DNA of 64,000 bases, from positions 4,712,001-4,776,000 of the forward strand of contig OZ244825.1 of NCBI GenBank assembly GCA_965220385.1, read 5' to 3'. The notes under the pieces are model-generated. The model was not told the DNA's origin and made no database searches. It worked only from the letters and a program-made list of their open reading frames with translations. A program made the position numbers and the translations under genes. Shown piece by piece: positions 18,977 through 28,186 of this stretch. This DNA is from PCPOR2b sp965220385 (lineage in GTDB: Bacteria > Poribacteria > WGA-4E > PCPOR2b). The number at the start of each line of letters is the position of its first letter. Position 1 is the stretch's first letter.

Positions 18977-21880
18977 ATGGCAAACGCAAAAATTATGATC
19001 GTTGAAAGCGATACCGATGTTGCCAAAGATATCGAAGAACGATTAACAACATTAGGATACACCATTTGCGCTATAGTCTTTTCCAAGGCGCAAACGATTG
19101 CAAAAGTGATAGAGGCACGTCCCGATTTAGTCCTAATTGATATAGAAGTTGAAGGGGAAATGGATGGTGTCGATATTGCCCAGGAGATATATAATCGTTT
19201 CGACATTCCAGTGGTATATCTGACCAATTATGTCAACGAAGATTTATTGAAGAAGGTAAGAACAACTAGGGCATTTGGCCATGTTTTCAAACCGTATGGA
19301 ACAGACCAATTACACCTGAGCATCGAAAACCATCTTTACTGGTATCAGGAAGATCAGCGATTCAGAAAAGGTGAACAGCAGCTTACTACGATTTGCAACA
19401 ATATTAGTGACGCTGTAATTGCCACCGATCTAAAGGGATTGGTAACATTTATGAATCCAGCTGCCGAAAGTCTAACAGGTTGGCAACTGGAAGAAGCTGC
19501 TGGGATAAACATAAAGCAAGTTCTCCGTGTTGATACTAAAAAAGATTGTCCTGTAGCAGCGATTTTGAGGAGTATACGCTGTCCAGATACCCCGACCGCC
19601 CCAGAGGTGTCTACCGATTCAGCGGAGATCCATGAGGGCAGCCTCATTAGCAGATCGGATCAAGACATCCAAGTTAGCTATAATGCCGTGCCCTGGACCA
19701 ATCAAAACGGGGAGTGCGTTGGCGTAGTTATAACCTGTCGAGACATCACCGACTATAAAGCAATCGAGGAAGAGTTAAATCAAACCATTCGTGACCTTCA
19801 AGCTCAGACCCAGTTGATAGAAGCCATCTTTAATAGTATTTCCGATGGAGTCGTCGCTATGGATACGGATGAACAATACTTTATACTTAACACAAGGGCA
19901 CAAGAGATTATTGGCCCCCTAGAGAATATACCGATTATTAACCGGCCTCAGCACTATGGGCTCTTTCACCCCGATGGTAAAACGCTCTTTTCAGCAGATG
20001 AATTGCCGCTCGCGCGTGCGCTCCGCGGTGAAATAACGGACAATATCGAAATATTTGTGTCCAACGATACCTTAGCGAAGGATGTTTCTATTAATGTTAG
20101 TGGAAGACCTATACTCGACGAACAAGACAATTTGAAAGGGGGTGTTATCGCCTTCCACGATATTACCCAGCTCAAGGCTGAACAAACCGAATTGGAACAG
20201 GTCAGCGATGAGCTACGCAATCAAGTTAAATTGATGGAAACTGTTTTTAATAATATAAATGATGGAATCATTGTCCTTGATGCAGAGGGTCAAATATTGT
20301 TAGTCAATCCAAATTTGAAACGAATTTGCGGGTTGGTCCCACACGATGTGGACCCCAGCGCGTGGGCTGAAGCATACGGTATTTTTTATCCTGATAAAGC
20401 AACGTATGTTCCAACCGATCAGATGCCGATTATACGAGCCCTCCGGGGTGAAACAATAATCGATGAGGAGTTTTTTGTAAACAATGAATACCTGACAGAT
20501 GGGATTCACGTCATATCCAGTGCATTTCCCTTATTTGATGAGAATCAGCAGATTATGGGCAGCGTGGGGATTACTCGTGACATCACAAAAGAAAAAACAG
20601 CAATGACACAGTTGGAACAAACAATGCAAGAACTGAAAAATCAGGTTCAACTGACGGATACCATTTTTAATAGTATCAGTGATGGGGTCGTCGCTGCCGA
20701 TGCAAATGGGGCATTCACAATTTTTAATCCAAGTGCCGAAAAAATTATCGGAATCGGTGCAACAGAGACAACTCCTGATGAATGGAGTGATGAGTATGGT
20801 CTCTTTTTCCCCGATAGAGTGACCCCCTTTCCCACAGAGGAGCTGCCGCTCACGCGTGCCCTTCGAGGCGAGGCCTTAGACGAGATAGAGATGTTTGTAC
20901 GTAACCCGAAAGTACCTGACGGTGTGTTTATTAGCGTCAGTGGGAGACCGCTACGGGACAAAACAAGCACTTACAAAGGAGGGGTGATCGTTTTCCGCGA
21001 TGTGACGCATCAAGTCATCGCAGAAGAAGCGTTGACGCAAGCATTCGCACAAGGACGACTGGAAATCGTTGAAACTATCCTCCATAATATCGGTAACGCA
21101 ATCAACAGCGTAACAGTAGGAATTAACGTCCTCCAAGAGAACATCATGGAGAATCAACTGATACACCGCTTCTCCGCACTCGCCGACATGGTCAAAGCAC
21201 ATCAACAGGATTGGGACGATTTCATCAAAAATGACCCCAAAGGACAGCAGGTACTCCCATTTATGATCGCACTCGCTTCAGATTTCACCAATCAAAATAA
21301 AAAGATGGTCAAGACCCTTGAGCGCGTCAATGAGAGAGTCACGCACATTATAGATATCGTCCGCACGCAAAAATCCTCTAATCAACCCAGTATGACGCGA
21401 AAAACTATCGACCTGCAGCAGGCAATCTGGAGTGCGGTCAAACTACAACAAGATTCGATCGGCAAAAGAGGTATCCAAGTCGATGTCGACTGCGAAAACG
21501 CCCCCCAAGAGATTAAGATTCAGGAGAGTCAATTTCAGCAAATGTTGGTGAATCTGTTAAAAAATTCGATTGAAGCCATTGACGAACGCATTCAATCGGG
21601 CAGTCTCAATGAAACACCACGCATTGAGATTAAAACCTATATCAACGAGGATTTTCTCTATCTTGATATTACCGATAACGGCATCGGTATTGAACAGAAA
21701 AACTCGAAGTTAATCTTCGCTGCCGGTTATACAACCAAGGAATCAGGCACCGGGCTCGGTCTCCACTCCAGTGCCAATTTTGTGATTGGATCCGGCGGGA
21801 AAATTTACCCCTTGAGCGACGGCATCAACAAAGGCACAACCATGCGAATTATGATGCGGTGCTCCTCAATTCTGCCGTAG
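18977..21880 (+). CDS. Receiver/PAS histidine kinase, paralogue of the preceding gene
   Basis: 967 aa from ATG 18977, with AAGGAG 6 nt upstream; the adjacent in-frame TTG at 18974 is less likely. The receiver is canonical at the positions lost in the neighbour: Asp55 (VLIDIEVEGEMDG), Thr83 and Lys105. Four PAS domains follow, then the kinase core with LHNIGNAINS (His703), NLLKNSIEAIDE, DNGIGI and GTGLGLHSS. The last PAS and whole kinase core are nearly identical in DNA to the first kinase (20.68-21.88 vs 17.56-18.76 kb), so the pair arose by recent duplication or gene conversion. No membrane segment is visible, so the signal is probably cytoplasmic. It lies 193 bp before the sigma-54 activator, its likely output. 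Confidence 0.9.
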   Translation: MANAKIMIVESDTDVAKDIEERLTTLGYTICAIVFSKAQTIAKVIEARPDLVLIDIEVEGEMDGVDIAQEIYNRFDIPVVYLTNYVNEDLLKKVRTTRAFGHVFKPYGTDQLHLSIENHLYWYQEDQRFRKGEQQLTTICNNISDAVIATDLKGLVTFMNPAAESLTGWQLEEAAGINIKQVLRVDTKKDCPVAAILRSIRCPDTPTAPEVSTDSAEIHEGSLISRSDQDIQVSYNAVPWTNQNGECVGVVITCRDITDYKAIEEELNQTIRDLQAQTQLIEAIFNSISDGVVAMDTDEQYFILNTRAQEIIGPLENIPIINRPQHYGLFHPDGKTLFSADELPLARALRGEITDNIEIFVSNDTLAKDVSINVSGRPILDEQDNLKGGVIAFHDITQLKAEQTELEQVSDELRNQVKLMETVFNNINDGIIVLDAEGQILLVNPNLKRICGLVPHDVDPSAWAEAYGIFYPDKATYVPTDQMPIIRALRGETIIDEEFFVNNEYLTDGIHVISSAFPLFDENQQIMGSVGITRDITKEKTAMTQLEQTMQELKNQVQLTDTIFNSISDGVVAADANGAFTIFNPSAEKIIGIGATETTPDEWSDEYGLFFPDRVTPFPTEELPLTRALRGEALDEIEMFVRNPKVPDGVFISVSGRPLRDKTSTYKGGVIVFRDVTHQVIAEEALTQAFAQGRLEIVETILHNIGNAINSVTVGINVLQENIMENQLIHRFSALADMVKAHQQDWDDFIKNDPKGQQVLPFMIALASDFTNQNKKMVKTLERVNERVTHIIDIVRTQKSSNQPSMTRKTIDLQQAIWSAVKLQQDSIGKRGIQVDVDCENAPQEIKIQESQFQQMLVNLLKNSIEAIDERIQSGSLNETPRIEIKTYINEDFLYLDITDNGIGIEQKNSKLIFAAGYTTKESGTGLGLHSSANFVIGSGGKIYPLSDGINKGTTMRIMMRCSSILP

Positions 21881-21956
21881 GTCCACATCGTAGGCGGGGC
21901 ATCTAGTTTCCCCGCCATCACCTTGCGAATAAACGCTAAATTCACGCCATCACCGC

Positions 21957-22026
21957 TCGCAGTGGATTGACAAATCCACTGCATATTTACAAAGAGGGCT
22001 TGGATATGACTATCCAAGCCGAGCGA
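21957..22026. repeat. Twin-hairpin repeat, copy 2
   Basis: CAGTGGATT (21960-21968) pairs with AATCCACTG (21973-21981), and GGCTTGGATA (21997-22006) with TATCCAAGCC (22011-22020), flanked by CTCGC and GAGCG. The reverse complement of the copy at 49905-50000 has the same order and similar linker (CATA..TACAAAGA). Confidence 0.8.
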
Positions 22027-22073
22027 CTGGACAACTAGCAACTTGCGTATAATATAACCACCGGGATTATTGA

Positions 22074-23993
22074 ATGGAATTAAAAGAAAATTGGAATTAT
22101 CGTGTTTTGATTGTTGATGATGAAGACGGGATCCACAGCGACTTTAAAGATATGTTGAATCCCAACGGTACACAGACATTAACAGATCAGTTGGCAGAAG
22201 CCCTTCTCGACGAGGACTTACAAAATAGAAACGCCTTTCTGCCCCCCTTTGAACTGCTACATGCCACAAGCGGTGAGGAAGCGTACGATATCATACGCGC
22301 GGGAAAGGAATCAAATCGCCCGATTGCGGTTGCATACGTTGATGTCAGAATGCCACCGGGCATCGATGGCGTTGAAGCAATCCGTCGGATCAGAGGGATC
22401 GAGAAGGACATTGAACTGATCATTATGACCGCTTACACGGATAAACCGCTGCCTGAGATTGTCCGCGATATGGAGCTGCTTCACAAACTGCTCTATATCC
22501 GAAAGCCGTTTGCGCCGGAGGAGGTTCAGCAGATTACGCTTGCCTTGGTCGAAAAGTGGAATATCGAACAGGAATTAGCCAAAAAACAACAGCAAATCGT
22601 AACGAATCATCAAAACCTCGAAATCAGCCATCAACGGCTCGAAACGGTGCTTGATTCTGCAGCAGATGCAATCGGCATGTTCGATGACGAGGGACATCTA
22701 CTGCTTGCAAATCAATACTATCAGCAGCTATTTGACTTAACGGAAGAGCAACTGAGGCAGATGCCGCCGGACGAACTCAGAGCCCGTATGGAGGAACGTT
22801 TCCAAGAGACAGAACCCTTGCAACCGGGGGGCGGGGCACACACTGAAAATCTTGAAAACATGGTGGAAGAGATTGGAGACGAGAGCCAGTCCGAACCGAG
22901 GTTATTTTATCGCTTGATTACCCCAGTGTCAAACAATCAAGGTGACTTTGCCGGTAATGTTGTCAGTTATCGTGATATGTCCAAAGAAACTGAGATTCAG
23001 CAGATGAGAACGGAGGTACTCCGCTTACGCACCGAACTTGAAACGACCTACTCCTTTGGTGAAATTGTCGGCAAAAGCCAAAACATGCAGCAGACATTCG
23101 CATTGATGCAACGGGCGACTGAAAGTGATATCACCGTCCTTATTTCAGGGGAAAGCGGTACTGGTAAAGAGTTGGTCGCAAGGGCAATCCACTTTAATAG
23201 CTCTCGAAAAGCAGGACCATTTGTTACAGTCAATTGCGCTGCCATTCCTGAGACACTCATTGAAAGTGAGCTGTTCGGGCATGAACGAGGCGCTTTCACC
23301 GGTGCCACAACGCAACGAATCGGCAAGTTTGAGCATGCGGATCGAGGGACTATCTTTCTGGATGAAATTGGTGATATGGAATTGGCTCTACAAGCGAAAT
23401 TGTTGCGTGTCCTCCAAGAGCGGCAGATCCAGCACGTCGGCGGCACCACCAATATCCCAATTGACATCCGTGTGTTAACAGCGACAAATCAGAATTTAGA
23501 AGAGGCGGTGGAAGCGGGTCGATTCCGGACAGATCTGTACTACCGAATTGCTGCTTTCCCAATCGTGGTGCCGCCCCTTAAAGACCGGCGCGAAGATATT
23601 CCACTCTTGGCGAACCATTTCCTCAAAAAATTCGCCGAAAAAGTGACGAAATCCATTAAAGCGATTTCCGCCGATGCCTTACGATTATTGATGCAGCATG
23701 ACTTTCCCGGCAACGTCCGCGAGCTGGAAAACATCATTGAACGCGCTGTTCTACTTGAGAACACAGAGCTGTTACAACCGAGCAGCCTGCCCCCACAGAT
23801 GTTGACAATGATCTCTTCCCAACCTGCCGACTCCGCAGAAATCCTGCCGTTTGAGGAGGTTGAACGGCAAACATTGGCTCACGCGCTCAAGGTAATGAAC
23901 AATAATGTCACGAAAGCCGCCGAAGCATTGAAAATCGATCGATCAACCCTTTATCGGAAATTGAAGTTGTATCAACTCACAGCGTCCGATTAA
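22074..23993 (+). CDS. Sigma-54-dependent response regulator (REC-PAS-AAA+-Fis HTH)
   Basis: 639 aa. The receiver domain (1-165) has the acidic pair DD15-16, acceptor Asp90 (YVDVRMPPGIDG), a TAYTD Thr and RKPF Lys, with an extra ~30-residue loop before strand 2. A PAS domain follows (~190-310). The AAA+ domain has Walker A GESGTGKE (~359), the sigma-54-contacting loop GAFTGA (~406), Walker B TIFLDEIGD and an arginine-finger region RFRTDLYYRI. The C-terminus is a Fis-type helix-turn-helix (NVTKAAEALKIDRSTLYRKL). It would activate RNA polymerase-sigma-54 after phosphorylation, most simply by one of the two kinases upstream. Two sigma-54 promoters with matching upstream inverted repeats (9.7 and 12.3 kb) are plausible targets; this link is inferred. 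Confidence 0.93.
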   Translation: MELKENWNYRVLIVDDEDGIHSDFKDMLNPNGTQTLTDQLAEALLDEDLQNRNAFLPPFELLHATSGEEAYDIIRAGKESNRPIAVAYVDVRMPPGIDGVEAIRRIRGIEKDIELIIMTAYTDKPLPEIVRDMELLHKLLYIRKPFAPEEVQQITLALVEKWNIEQELAKKQQQIVTNHQNLEISHQRLETVLDSAADAIGMFDDEGHLLLANQYYQQLFDLTEEQLRQMPPDELRARMEERFQETEPLQPGGGAHTENLENMVEEIGDESQSEPRLFYRLITPVSNNQGDFAGNVVSYRDMSKETEIQQMRTEVLRLRTELETTYSFGEIVGKSQNMQQTFALMQRATESDITVLISGESGTGKELVARAIHFNSSRKAGPFVTVNCAAIPETLIESELFGHERGAFTGATTQRIGKFEHADRGTIFLDEIGDMELALQAKLLRVLQERQIQHVGGTTNIPIDIRVLTATNQNLEEAVEAGRFRTDLYYRIAAFPIVVPPLKDRREDIPLLANHFLKKFAEKVTKSIKAISADALRLLMQHDFPGNVRELENIIERAVLLENTELLQPSSLPPQMLTMISSQPADSAEILPFEEVERQTLAHALKVMNNNVTKAAEALKIDRSTLYRKLKLYQLTASD

Positions 23994-24162
23994 GGGCCCG
24001 AAGGACTGGCTTGAAACCGATCTGTCATTGTAATGAGGTACAGTTGACAACAAACGGGGGCGGTGGACTTTATCACAATCCGAGTCGTCTCTCCAAAGAT
24101 AAGCCCAACTTGACTGTTCGCCCTACCCTGAAACTCTTATCCCACATCCCCCATCCACTGTT

Positions 24163-25212
24163 TTAATCTGTATCCACCCCCAACGATTCGGCGAGCGCCT
24201 CTAACCTTTCCCAAAGCGCGTCGGCGATGGGAATGCCGTCGCGTCCGCGGGCTTCTTCCGCCCGTGCCTCAAGATCGCCGGGGAGTATCACCTCATCGAA
24301 ACCGGGTGCCGGTGGCACAGATCGGATCTGATTTCCCAGATCCCCGATTCGCGTTGAGTAGTCCGTCAACGACTGAAACAGATCCGCCTTCATGGCCATC
24401 ATGGTAACACCGGAGTGCCGAAAGATGACACCGCCCCGCTTCTCCTCGTTAGAAAAGGCATCCGCCCCAGACAGGATCCGTCCAAAGAATTCTACCGCCA
24501 ACATCAAGGCATACCCTTTGTGCTCTCCAAAGGGTAGCAACGAACCACCCTCCAAATAATCCATCGGATTCGTGGAAGGATTCCCATCTTTGTCGACAAT
24601 GCTGCCCGGTGGCAGCTGTGCGTTTCTGTCTCGCGCTGTGAGAACTTTACTCCCCGCAACAACCGTTGTGGCATAATCAATAATTATGGGGGGGCCATCA
24701 CCAACCGGGAAGCCCATACCAATTGGATTCGTGCTCAGAACCGGCTCCCGCCCACCAAAGGGGACAGCGACCGGCTGTTCTGCGCCGAACCCACCAGCCC
24801 AAATTATGGATAGCATCCCGTTCGCGGCTGCGATCTCGGCATATTCACCCAGGCGTCCGATATGGTTTATCTGAACAGCACTTACAACCGCAACGTTGTG
24901 GCTTTTAGCTTTCTCTATTGCAACCTCCATCGCATACTTAGCTGTCACATGCCCAAAGGTCCAGTTCCCCGCTATAAGTGCGCTTGTGGCGTCCTCTTGC
25001 CGGATTTGGGGCCAAGCGGTGGGGACAATCTCACCATCTTGAATCTTCTCGACGTAGCTCGGCAGATGCAGGATGCCGTGTGTGTCAACACCGCGCAAGG
25101 TTGATAAAACCAACGCTTCCGCAACACGGTTGGCGTTACGTTCATCGGCTCCCGCAGCGAGCAGTGCCTCACGAATCAATTTGTTAAGTTCAGCAGTTGT
25201 CTTTATAACCAC
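24163..25212 (-). CDS. LDH2/MDH2-family NAD(P)-dependent dehydrogenase
   Basis: 349 aa from GTG 25212, with GGAGG 9 nt upstream (25222-25226); the frame extends further upstream only into repeat DNA. The family signature RGVDTHGILHLPSYVEKI lies near residue 45 and holds the catalytic His. LSTNPIGMGFPVG, IIDYATTVVAGSKV and a late LLPFGEHKGYALMLAVEF segment match the malate/L-lactate/ureidoglycolate dehydrogenase fold, which differs from classical Rossmann MDH. The likely reaction is oxidation of a 2-hydroxy acid to a 2-keto acid in the cytoplasm. The substrate cannot be fixed from sequence alone. It is convergent with the sigma-54 activator and has no operon partner. Confidence 0.85.
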   Translation of the reverse strand: MVIKTTAELNKLIREALLAAGADERNANRVAEALVLSTLRGVDTHGILHLPSYVEKIQDGEIVPTAWPQIRQEDATSALIAGNWTFGHVTAKYAMEVAIEKAKSHNVAVVSAVQINHIGRLGEYAEIAAANGMLSIIWAGGFGAEQPVAVPFGGREPVLSTNPIGMGFPVGDGPPIIIDYATTVVAGSKVLTARDRNAQLPPGSIVDKDGNPSTNPMDYLEGGSLLPFGEHKGYALMLAVEFFGRILSGADAFSNEEKRGGVIFRHSGVTMMAMKADLFQSLTDYSTRIGDLGNQIRSVPPAPGFDEVILPGDLEARAEEARGRDGIPIADALWERLEALAESLGVDTD

Positions 25213-25253
25213 TATTAAGATCCTCCTCAGAATAGTGCCAATTATAGTAGATT

Positions 25254-25330
25254 TTTGAATAATGAGACACTCCAAACCGCATCGCATTGTCCCCAGGCCC
25301 GGTAGGTGCGGTTTGTAACCGCACCGCATC
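25254..25330. repeat. GGTGCGGTT hairpin repeat, copy 3, with partial MITE arm
   Basis: GGTGCGGTT (25305-25313) and AACCGCACC (25317-25325). Upstream, AATGAGACACTCCAAACCG is the reverse complement of the segment following the hairpin in the two 102-bp elements at 45061-45314, so this is a rearranged relative of those elements. Confidence 0.65.
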
Positions 25331-25455
25331 CCGATGCCGTTCCGAAATTTTCGCAGTTTTCGTGTGGGATGTCCACGTGCTTTTCTGTTGATTCACGCCA
25401 TACACTATAGCATGTATCCTTAACGCAATCAATCAGATTCAAAGATTTCTTTCCG

Positions 25456-26327
25456 CGTCAAGAGGGGGGCGCAGGGTCATTTATGGTGAATTATAGAAAT
25501 AAGTGGACATTACCAATAACTCCAACCTTCGCGAAGGTTCCAAAGTCCCCCCTCTGATAAGGGGGAAAGACAAGTTGCTTGGAATTTCGATTCATCGGGG
25601 ATGCCCCTCTCACAGATGTTTGCCCTTCGCAGTTTCTATCTGTGTGAATCAGCGTTAATCTGCGTCCTTACCTCCGATGCTTTACCTATTACGTATCACG
25701 CTTGCGTTCTCACATGTCGCCCCTCCGGGGCTAACAGCAAATGCACCTCCGCTGCGTCCGGCTTCCGTTTTTTAATCCGCGTAATCCCTAAATCCGTGTT
25801 AATCCGCGATTCAGACAATCCGCGCCGGTCACCCCTCCGGTGCTATGGTGAATTAGAGAAATCAGTAGACATTTACCAGTACTCCGTCCCTCGTGCAGTA
25901 TTCAAAGTCCCCCTGATAAGGGGTACCTCCCGCCTGTTCCGTTCCTGCCTGCCCCGATGTATCGGGGAGAATCCCGGCGAGTCGGGACCTGCTCTCGCTT
26001 CTTAGTCCCGATTCATCGGGGGCTCCGACAAGCCGGGAGCAGGCAGGCGGGACAGGCTGTGAAACATCAAAACTATTGGCTCTTCGGTGCCTTTAGCCCC
26101 GGAGGGGCGGCATGTTTATAGAATACAGGACAACCAAACACCCAAAGCCCCGAAGGGGCGACATGTGCAGCCAAAGGGTACAACCAATGAGCTACCCTAA
26201 TGAATCAATGAATGCTTCAACAATGTGGGAAAGACCCTCTCACTAAATAGTACCAAAGGTTAATATGTATACTTATTTGTATGGTTCACCATAAATGACC
26301 CTAAGGGGTGCGCAAAACCTCTTGACG
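25456..26327. mobile_element. 872-bp non-coding element with long imperfect terminal inverted repeats (MITE-like)
   Basis: The left end reads CGTCAAGAGG (25456) and then GGGTCATTTATGGTGAA (25474) and AAATAAGT. The right end is its reverse complement: ACTTATTTGTATGGTTCACC, ATAAATGACCC (to 26301) and CCTCTTGACG (26318-26327). The arms thus match over roughly 55 bp with a few gaps. Inside are a third, internal end-like sequence (25850-25875, GGTGAATTAGAGAAAT..GTAGACATT), paired ACATGTCGCCCCTCCGGGGC palindromes (25711 and 26092-26113) and many CCCGAT/ATCGGG palindromes. No transposase is encoded. It may be nested copies of one MITE family. It fills most of the 1.2-kb gap between the two dehydrogenase genes. 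Confidence 0.65.
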
Positions 26328-26351
26328 TAGTAATTCACGCTGTGCTAGGAT
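26322..26351 (+). promoter_or_regulatory. Sigma-70-type promoter at the edge of the inverted-repeat element
   Basis: TTGACG (26322-26327), 18-nt spacer, TAGGAT (26346-26351). The -35 box lies in the terminal repeat (CCTCTTGACG), so the element may have supplied it. The downstream gene starts at 26430. Confidence 0.5.
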
Positions 26352-26429
26352 TCACAAAGCACTAATTTTGGTTAGCGTCCATCTCATTCAAGTACAGCAA
26401 ATCATCAGAACAACAAGGAGAATTCTATT

Positions 26430-27524
26430 TTGGCTAAAAAATTTAGAGTGGGTATCATTGCAAGCGGCCGTATTGCACGGGCACACGGTCAAGGTTGGAC
26501 AGAATGTAATCGCACTGAAATCGTTGCGATTGCCGATTCTCATCCCGAAGCACTGGCAAGTTATGCAGAAGATTTCAATGTTAAAAGCCAGTATCTCGAC
26601 TACCGGGAGATGATGGAAAAGGAGGATCTGGACATAGTCAGCGTCTGCTCATGGAATCCACAACACGCTGAGATGACGATTGCGGCAGCGGTTCACAAAC
26701 CCCAAGTGATACTCTGCGAGAAACCGATGGCTTGCTCGCTGGGAGAAGCCGAAGCGATGATAATCGCCTGTGAACGTAACGATGTCAAATTTGCGATCGG
26801 TCATCAACGTCGTTTCTATTCTTCGTGGCAGGAAGCGAGACGACTCCTTGCAGACGGTGCTATCGGCGAACCGCGCCGGCTCTGGTCCTCGGTAAGAGCG
26901 GGGATGCTGAACACAGGAACTCACTGCGTCGATTTCCAACTCTTTGTCCTCGGCGATCCAGAGGCGGAGTGGGTCATGGGGTCTGTGGAACGCAAAACCG
27001 ACCACTACCTCTTCGGGCATCGGGTCGAAGATCGCTGCTGCGGACTGATTGGATATCCGAACGACGTGGAAGGTGTCATTGAGAACGAGGTCCCCATCAG
27101 CGGTGGACTCTATCAGGTCGGTGCTACGGTATACGGCAGCGACGGTATGATGGATATCAACGATAATAGCCTGAAATATATGACCCCGAAAAAGGCGGGG
27201 TGGCAGGTGTTTGAGCCGACCGAAAAAAATCAGACTGGATATGGCAGCGCCTTCACAAGTCAGGCGTATGCAGTTTGCGACTGGATCGACGGCAAGATTG
27301 ATGACTATCCGGGCCAAGCAAAATACGGGAAGGCTGCGCTGGAGCTTATGATGGCGGTCTACGAATCAGCCCGTATGCACGAGCGGGTGCGACTGCCCTT
27401 AGAGACCCGCGCCAACCCACTGGATGTGGCGGTGGAAACCGGTGCTATCCCTGTTGAACGTCCCGGTCAATGGGACGAACGCTCTTTCCTAGTACGCGGC
27501 GAATCGATGACCTGGATCAAATAG
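26430..27524 (+). CDS. Gfo/Idh/MocA-family oxidoreductase
   Basis: 364 aa from TTG 26430, with AAGGAG 9 nt upstream. The N-terminal Rossmann domain begins VGIIASGRIARAHGQGW, and the cofactor-site Lys lies in CEKPMA near residue 98, as in the family. The second domain has the ligand-binding GTHCVDFQLF segment (His about residue 170). It would oxidise or reduce a sugar, inositol or related compound with NAD(P); the substrate is not determinable here. A GNAT gene follows after 15 bp, so the two are probably cotranscribed. Confidence 0.85.
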   Translation: MAKKFRVGIIASGRIARAHGQGWTECNRTEIVAIADSHPEALASYAEDFNVKSQYLDYREMMEKEDLDIVSVCSWNPQHAEMTIAAAVHKPQVILCEKPMACSLGEAEAMIIACERNDVKFAIGHQRRFYSSWQEARRLLADGAIGEPRRLWSSVRAGMLNTGTHCVDFQLFVLGDPEAEWVMGSVERKTDHYLFGHRVEDRCCGLIGYPNDVEGVIENEVPISGGLYQVGATVYGSDGMMDINDNSLKYMTPKKAGWQVFEPTEKNQTGYGSAFTSQAYAVCDWIDGKIDDYPGQAKYGKAALELMMAVYESARMHERVRLPLETRANPLDVAVETGAIPVERPGQWDERSFLVRGESMTWIK

Positions 27525-27539
27525 ACTGTAAGGTGCCGC

Positions 27540-28109
27540 ATGAGCAATCCAGAGGTGCAAATCGTCACCCTCCCGCCCAACGATGAAAGAACGATTGAAC
27601 AGGTCGCAGCACTGCTGATTGAGGGATTCAAAGCACACGCGCCACACGCTTGGCCCAACAGAGCAGCTGCTCTGGAGGAGGTGCGAGAATCCTTTGGCGG
27701 AGACCGCATCAGCCGCATCGCCCTTGACGATAGCGGCGAAATCGTAGGCTGGATCGGTGGATTGAGCCACTATGATGGAAATGTCTGGGAAATCCATCCA
27801 TTGGTCGTTAAACCGAGCCGACAAGGGCGTGGGATCGGGACGCAACTCGTGCGCGACTTTGAGGACCTTGTCCAACAACGAGGGGGCTTGACAATTTGGG
27901 TGGGGACCGACGACGAGGACAGCATGACAACCCTTGCAGACACCAATCTTTATCCCAACCTCCTCGATCATCTGGCACAAATCAGAAATTTACGTCGCCA
28001 TCCATACGAGTTTTATCAGAAACTCGGTTTCGTCGTTGCGGGTGTGATGCCCGATGCGAATGGACGTGGAAAGCCGGACATCTTTCTCGCAAAACGAGTT
28101 GGTGAATAA
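27540..28109 (+). CDS. GNAT N-acetyltransferase, aminoglycoside 6'-N-acetyltransferase-like
   Basis: 189 aa; AAGGTG precedes the ATG. The acetyl-CoA pyrophosphate loop is RQGRGIGTQL (motif A, about residues 98-107) after strand WEIHPLVVKP. The C-terminal part FYQKLGFVVAGVMPDANG..KPDIFLAKR resembles AAC(6')-type enzymes, which acetylate aminoglycosides, but many relatives act on other amines. I would not call resistance from this. It lies 15 bp after the oxidoreductase gene. Confidence 0.75.
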   Translation: MSNPEVQIVTLPPNDERTIEQVAALLIEGFKAHAPHAWPNRAAALEEVRESFGGDRISRIALDDSGEIVGWIGGLSHYDGNVWEIHPLVVKPSRQGRGIGTQLVRDFEDLVQQRGGLTIWVGTDDEDSMTTLADTNLYPNLLDHLAQIRNLRRHPYEFYQKLGFVVAGVMPDANGRGKPDIFLAKRVGE

Positions 28110-28186
28110 ACTGGTCAATCTAGCCTAAGCACAGATTTATAGGATTCAACAATATTTGCAAACACATCCGTAAGGAGAACCTTCCA

